NCBI GenBank assembly: GCA_046345315.1
Contig: JBKDKA010000176.1
Location: 1-64,000, forward strand
Length of the DNA: 64,000 bases
Source: F1-80-MAGs062 sp046345315
Lineage (GTDB): Bacteria > Planctomycetota > Planctomycetia > Planctomycetales > Planctomycetaceae
Direction of reading: 5' to 3'
In this document: positions 62,059-64,000 of the stretch, one piece after another
How positions within the stretch are numbered: the first letter of the stretch is position 1
How the letters are laid out: every line of letters starts with the position of its first letter
The notes under the pieces: model-generated
The model's input: only the letters and a program-made list of their open reading frames with translations
Databases searched by the model: none
What the model was told of the DNA's origin: nothing
Translations under genes and position numbers: made by a program

Positions 62059-62700
62059 ATGTCTGAGTCTGATCTGAAAACGGTCATCATCGATTACGGG
62101 ATGGGCAATCTTCGGAGTGTTCAGAAGGCTTTTGAGAAACTCGGTGAACCGGCAGTGATCTCCGGTAAACCAGGGGACATCGAAAGAGCCGATCGCGTTG
62201 TGCTGCCGGGTGTCGGGGCATTTCGAGATGCGGCCGATGCTCTGAAAAGGCAGGATCTTGCAGCTGCTGTGAAAGACTATCTGCTGGCGGATCGGCCGTT
62301 TCTCGGAATCTGCCTCGGAATGCAGTTGCTGATGGAAGTCTCCTACGAAGACGGAGAGCACGAAGGGCTCGGAATTATCCCGGGGGATGTTCGGCGTTTC
62401 GAACTTCCTCTGGAATTCAAGATACCACACATGGGATGGAATCAGGTTCATCTCGCTGCAGATGCTGATCCACTGGCAGCTCGAGTTGTTCCGTGCGGCG
62501 GCTGGTTCTATTTTGTGCACAGCTACCATGTGATCCCTGATGATCGCAGCTGGGTCGGGGCAACAACAGACTACGGTGGGAATTTCGTGTCAGTGGTCGC
62601 CCGTGGCAATGTGATGGCCACGCAGTTTCATCCGGAGAAAAGTCAGTCCGCCGGGCTGCAGCTGCTGAGTCAGTTTCTGACGATGAGTCAGCCAGTCTGA
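62059..62700 (+). CDS. hisH: imidazole glycerol phosphate synthase subunit HisH
   Basis: 213 residues from ATG 62059 (a GTG three codons earlier is possible). HisH is the glutaminase half that feeds ammonia to HisF in histidine synthesis. It shows VIIDYGMGNLRSVQKAFEKL, VVLPGVGAF, the nucleophile cysteine in FLGICLGMQLLMEVS, HMGWNQV, FVHSYHV, and the His-Glu of the triad in QFHPEKS. Length is normal. hisA follows after 41 bp; hisF is not in the window. Confidence 0.96.
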   Translation: MSESDLKTVIIDYGMGNLRSVQKAFEKLGEPAVISGKPGDIERADRVVLPGVGAFRDAADALKRQDLAAAVKDYLLADRPFLGICLGMQLLMEVSYEDGEHEGLGIIPGDVRRFELPLEFKIPHMGWNQVHLAADADPLAARVVPCGGWFYFVHSYHVIPDDRSWVGATTDYGGNFVSVVARGNVMATQFHPEKSQSAGLQLLSQFLTMSQPV

Positions 62701-62741
62701 GTTGATTCTGAATACCACCGTAACCTCTTCGGATTTCATTC

Positions 62742-63485
62742 ATGCTTCAGTTGATCCCTGCAATCGACCTTCTCGATGGCCGCTGTGTGCGACTTCGTCA
62801 GGGAAACTATGACGACAGTACCGTCTTCTCTGACGATCCCGTTCAGATGGCACTGCGCTGGCGCGACGAGGGCGCTGAGCGACTTCATCTGGTCGATCTG
62901 GACGGAGCAAAAGCCGGCAGGCCGATGAACTCCGAGATCGTGAAGAAGATCGTTGCTGCTGTCGGAATTCCCTGTCAGATGGGCGGCGGGATTCGCACAG
63001 AGGAAAGTATTCGTGAGTGCCTGACAGACATCGGGCTGGATCGGGTGATCATTGGCACCAGAGCGCTTCGGGAACCCGACTGGTTTGCAGAGATGTGTCG
63101 ACAGTTTCCGGGGCGAATTGCTCTCGGTCTTGATGCGAAAGATTCGATGGTCGCGACGCACGGATGGCTGGAAGTTTCGGGCGTCTCCGCAATCGATCTG
63201 GCACGGTCACTCGTCGGATTGCCTCTTGCGGCGGTGATCTACACGAATATTGCCAATGACGGCATGATGCAGGGGATCGACAACGGGACGCTGGACGACT
63301 TTCTGAAGTTGGCTGAGCTGGGTCTTCCGGTGATTGCTTCGGGAGGAGTCACAACGATGAAAGATCTGGCTGCTCTCAAGTCGATCGCCGAGAAGAATTC
63401 CGGACTCATTGGTGCGATCACCGGGCGTGCGATCTATGAGGGAACGATTCAGGTGCGTGAAGCAATTCAGTTTCTGGCGTCGTGA
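62742..63485 (+). CDS. hisA: phosphoribosylformimino-5-aminoimidazole carboxamide ribotide isomerase HisA
   Basis: 247 residues, normal length. HisA isomerises ProFAR to PRFAR just before the HisFH step. The N-terminal catalytic Asp lies in IPAIDLLDGRCVRLRQG, followed by HLVDLDGAKAG and MGGGIRT. The second half carries the catalytic Asp in TNIANDGMMQGIDN, then VIASGGVTTMKDL and AITGRAIYEGTI. An ATG start is used. It lies 41 bp after hisH, on the same transcript. Confidence 0.96.
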   Translation: MLQLIPAIDLLDGRCVRLRQGNYDDSTVFSDDPVQMALRWRDEGAERLHLVDLDGAKAGRPMNSEIVKKIVAAVGIPCQMGGGIRTEESIRECLTDIGLDRVIIGTRALREPDWFAEMCRQFPGRIALGLDAKDSMVATHGWLEVSGVSAIDLARSLVGLPLAAVIYTNIANDGMMQGIDNGTLDDFLKLAELGLPVIASGGVTTMKDLAALKSIAEKNSGLIGAITGRAIYEGTIQVREAIQFLAS

Positions 63486-63536
63486 GAAGGCTGCTCACGG
63501 ACGGAGTTTCAGCGATACCGAAGCACGGAGACAGCG

Positions 63537-64000
63537 ATGCGAAATGCATTTCTGACACAGGAGATGATCGGCCTCTTTCAGAAAGATGGCTACATCGTCG
63601 TCCCGGATCTGCTCAGTGAGGAAGAGAACGGCCTTTTGAGAGCTGTTGCCGCGCTGGACCACGCTCAGGCCGCCTCGAGAACTTCTCGAGCCGATGGTGA
63701 AGGTGGTGCTGTCGAACTGGTTGTGTCAAATGAGCTGCCTCAGGATTCGATCTGTTCGATGATCGTGCAGAGTCGACCACTGGTGGAAGCCATGGAAACG
63801 CTGCTTCAGGATGAGGTTTATCATTACCACAACAAGATGATTCTCAAGGAACCGCTCATTGGTGGTGCCTGGACCTGGCATCAGGATTATGGCTACTGGT
63901 ACAACAATGGGTGTCTGTTTCCGCACATGGCAAGCTGTATGTTTGCCGTTGATCATGCAACTCGGGAGAACGGCTGCCTGCAGGTCATTCAGGGTTCTCA
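63537..64000 (+). CDS. phytanoyl-CoA dioxygenase (PhyH) family protein, truncated by the window
   Basis: The first 154 residues from ATG 63537: MRNAFLTQEMIGLFQKDGY, VVPDLLSEEENGLL, YHNKMILKEPLIGGAWTWHQ. The HQD triplet in TWHQDYGYWYNNG supplies the first iron ligands (His, Asp) of the 2-oxoglutarate/Fe(II) dioxygenase fold, and ATRENGCLQVIQGS is the typical following strand. The distal histidine and arginine lie outside the window. Many such proteins in planctomycetes hydroxylate small molecules of unknown identity. Confidence 0.88.
   Translation, partial: MRNAFLTQEMIGLFQKDGYIVVPDLLSEEENGLLRAVAALDHAQAASRTSRADGEGGAVELVVSNELPQDSICSMIVQSRPLVEAMETLLQDEVYHYHNKMILKEPLIGGAWTWHQDYGYWYNNGCLFPHMASCMFAVDHATRENGCLQVIQGS

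Overview
The window looks like a chromosomal segment from a planctomycete (Planctomycetota, probably Planctomycetales). The evidence is gene content: two DUF1559 proteins with prepilin-type N-termini, a large surface protein with an LELRT-type motif followed by a DNRLRE region and SdrD/Cna-B-like modules, a giant glycine-rich secretin, FHA proteins with disordered tails, an HTH-receiver fusion, DUF1570 and DUF2079 proteins, and many small lipoproteins. No plasmid, phage or transposase gene was recognised, and no tRNA or rRNA was seen. Genus-level placement is not attempted.

Layout. 1-3.2 kb (minus strand) is a decayed array of polymorphic-toxin tails: three or four fragments of a HINT-type pretoxin domain, two different C-terminal toxin modules (one unrecognised, one nucleotidyltransferase-like), and an apparently intact immunity-type gene directly behind each toxin module. 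3.2-3.4 kb holds a perfect 32-bp inverted repeat enclosing about 190 bp. 3.5-17.2 kb is minus-strand housekeeping: the surface protein, ruvB, a TPR protein, a degenerate endonuclease III-fold protein, then rbfA, infB and nusA. 17.4-24.2 kb is an FHA protein plus a glycine-cleavage/lipoylation block (lplA, gcvPB, gcvPA, gcvH) with rpiB and an arginine-phosphatase-like gene. gcvT is not in the window.

24.5-33.1 kb runs on the plus strand: mnmG, an HTH-receiver regulator, a histidine kinase, a DapA-family aldolase, and a helical protein overlapping a UbiB/ABC1 kinase gene. 33.1-39 kb carries an EamA-type transporter, a lipoprotein alpha/beta hydrolase and a DUF2079 membrane protein. 39.2-43.5 kb is the secretin. 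44-50 kb is a mix of small enzymes, small envelope proteins, bshB1, rarA and a BON-like protein. 50.5-61 kb has a one-heme protein, two DUF1559 proteins, two transthyretin-like proteins, a coupled SLBB-membrane protein/actin-like ATPase pair, a DUF1570 metalloprotease-like protein and an aminotransferase. The right end is hisH, hisA and a truncated phytanoyl-CoA dioxygenase-like gene.

Between genes there are five copies of an 80-90 bp palindromic repeat with near-identical inverted ends. One copy lies against the start of the EamA gene and seems to have removed its normal start codon. The least explained items are the SLBB/actin-like pair, the toxin-tail graveyard with surviving immunity genes, the repeat family, and a beta-strand-like module repeated four times inside the surface protein.
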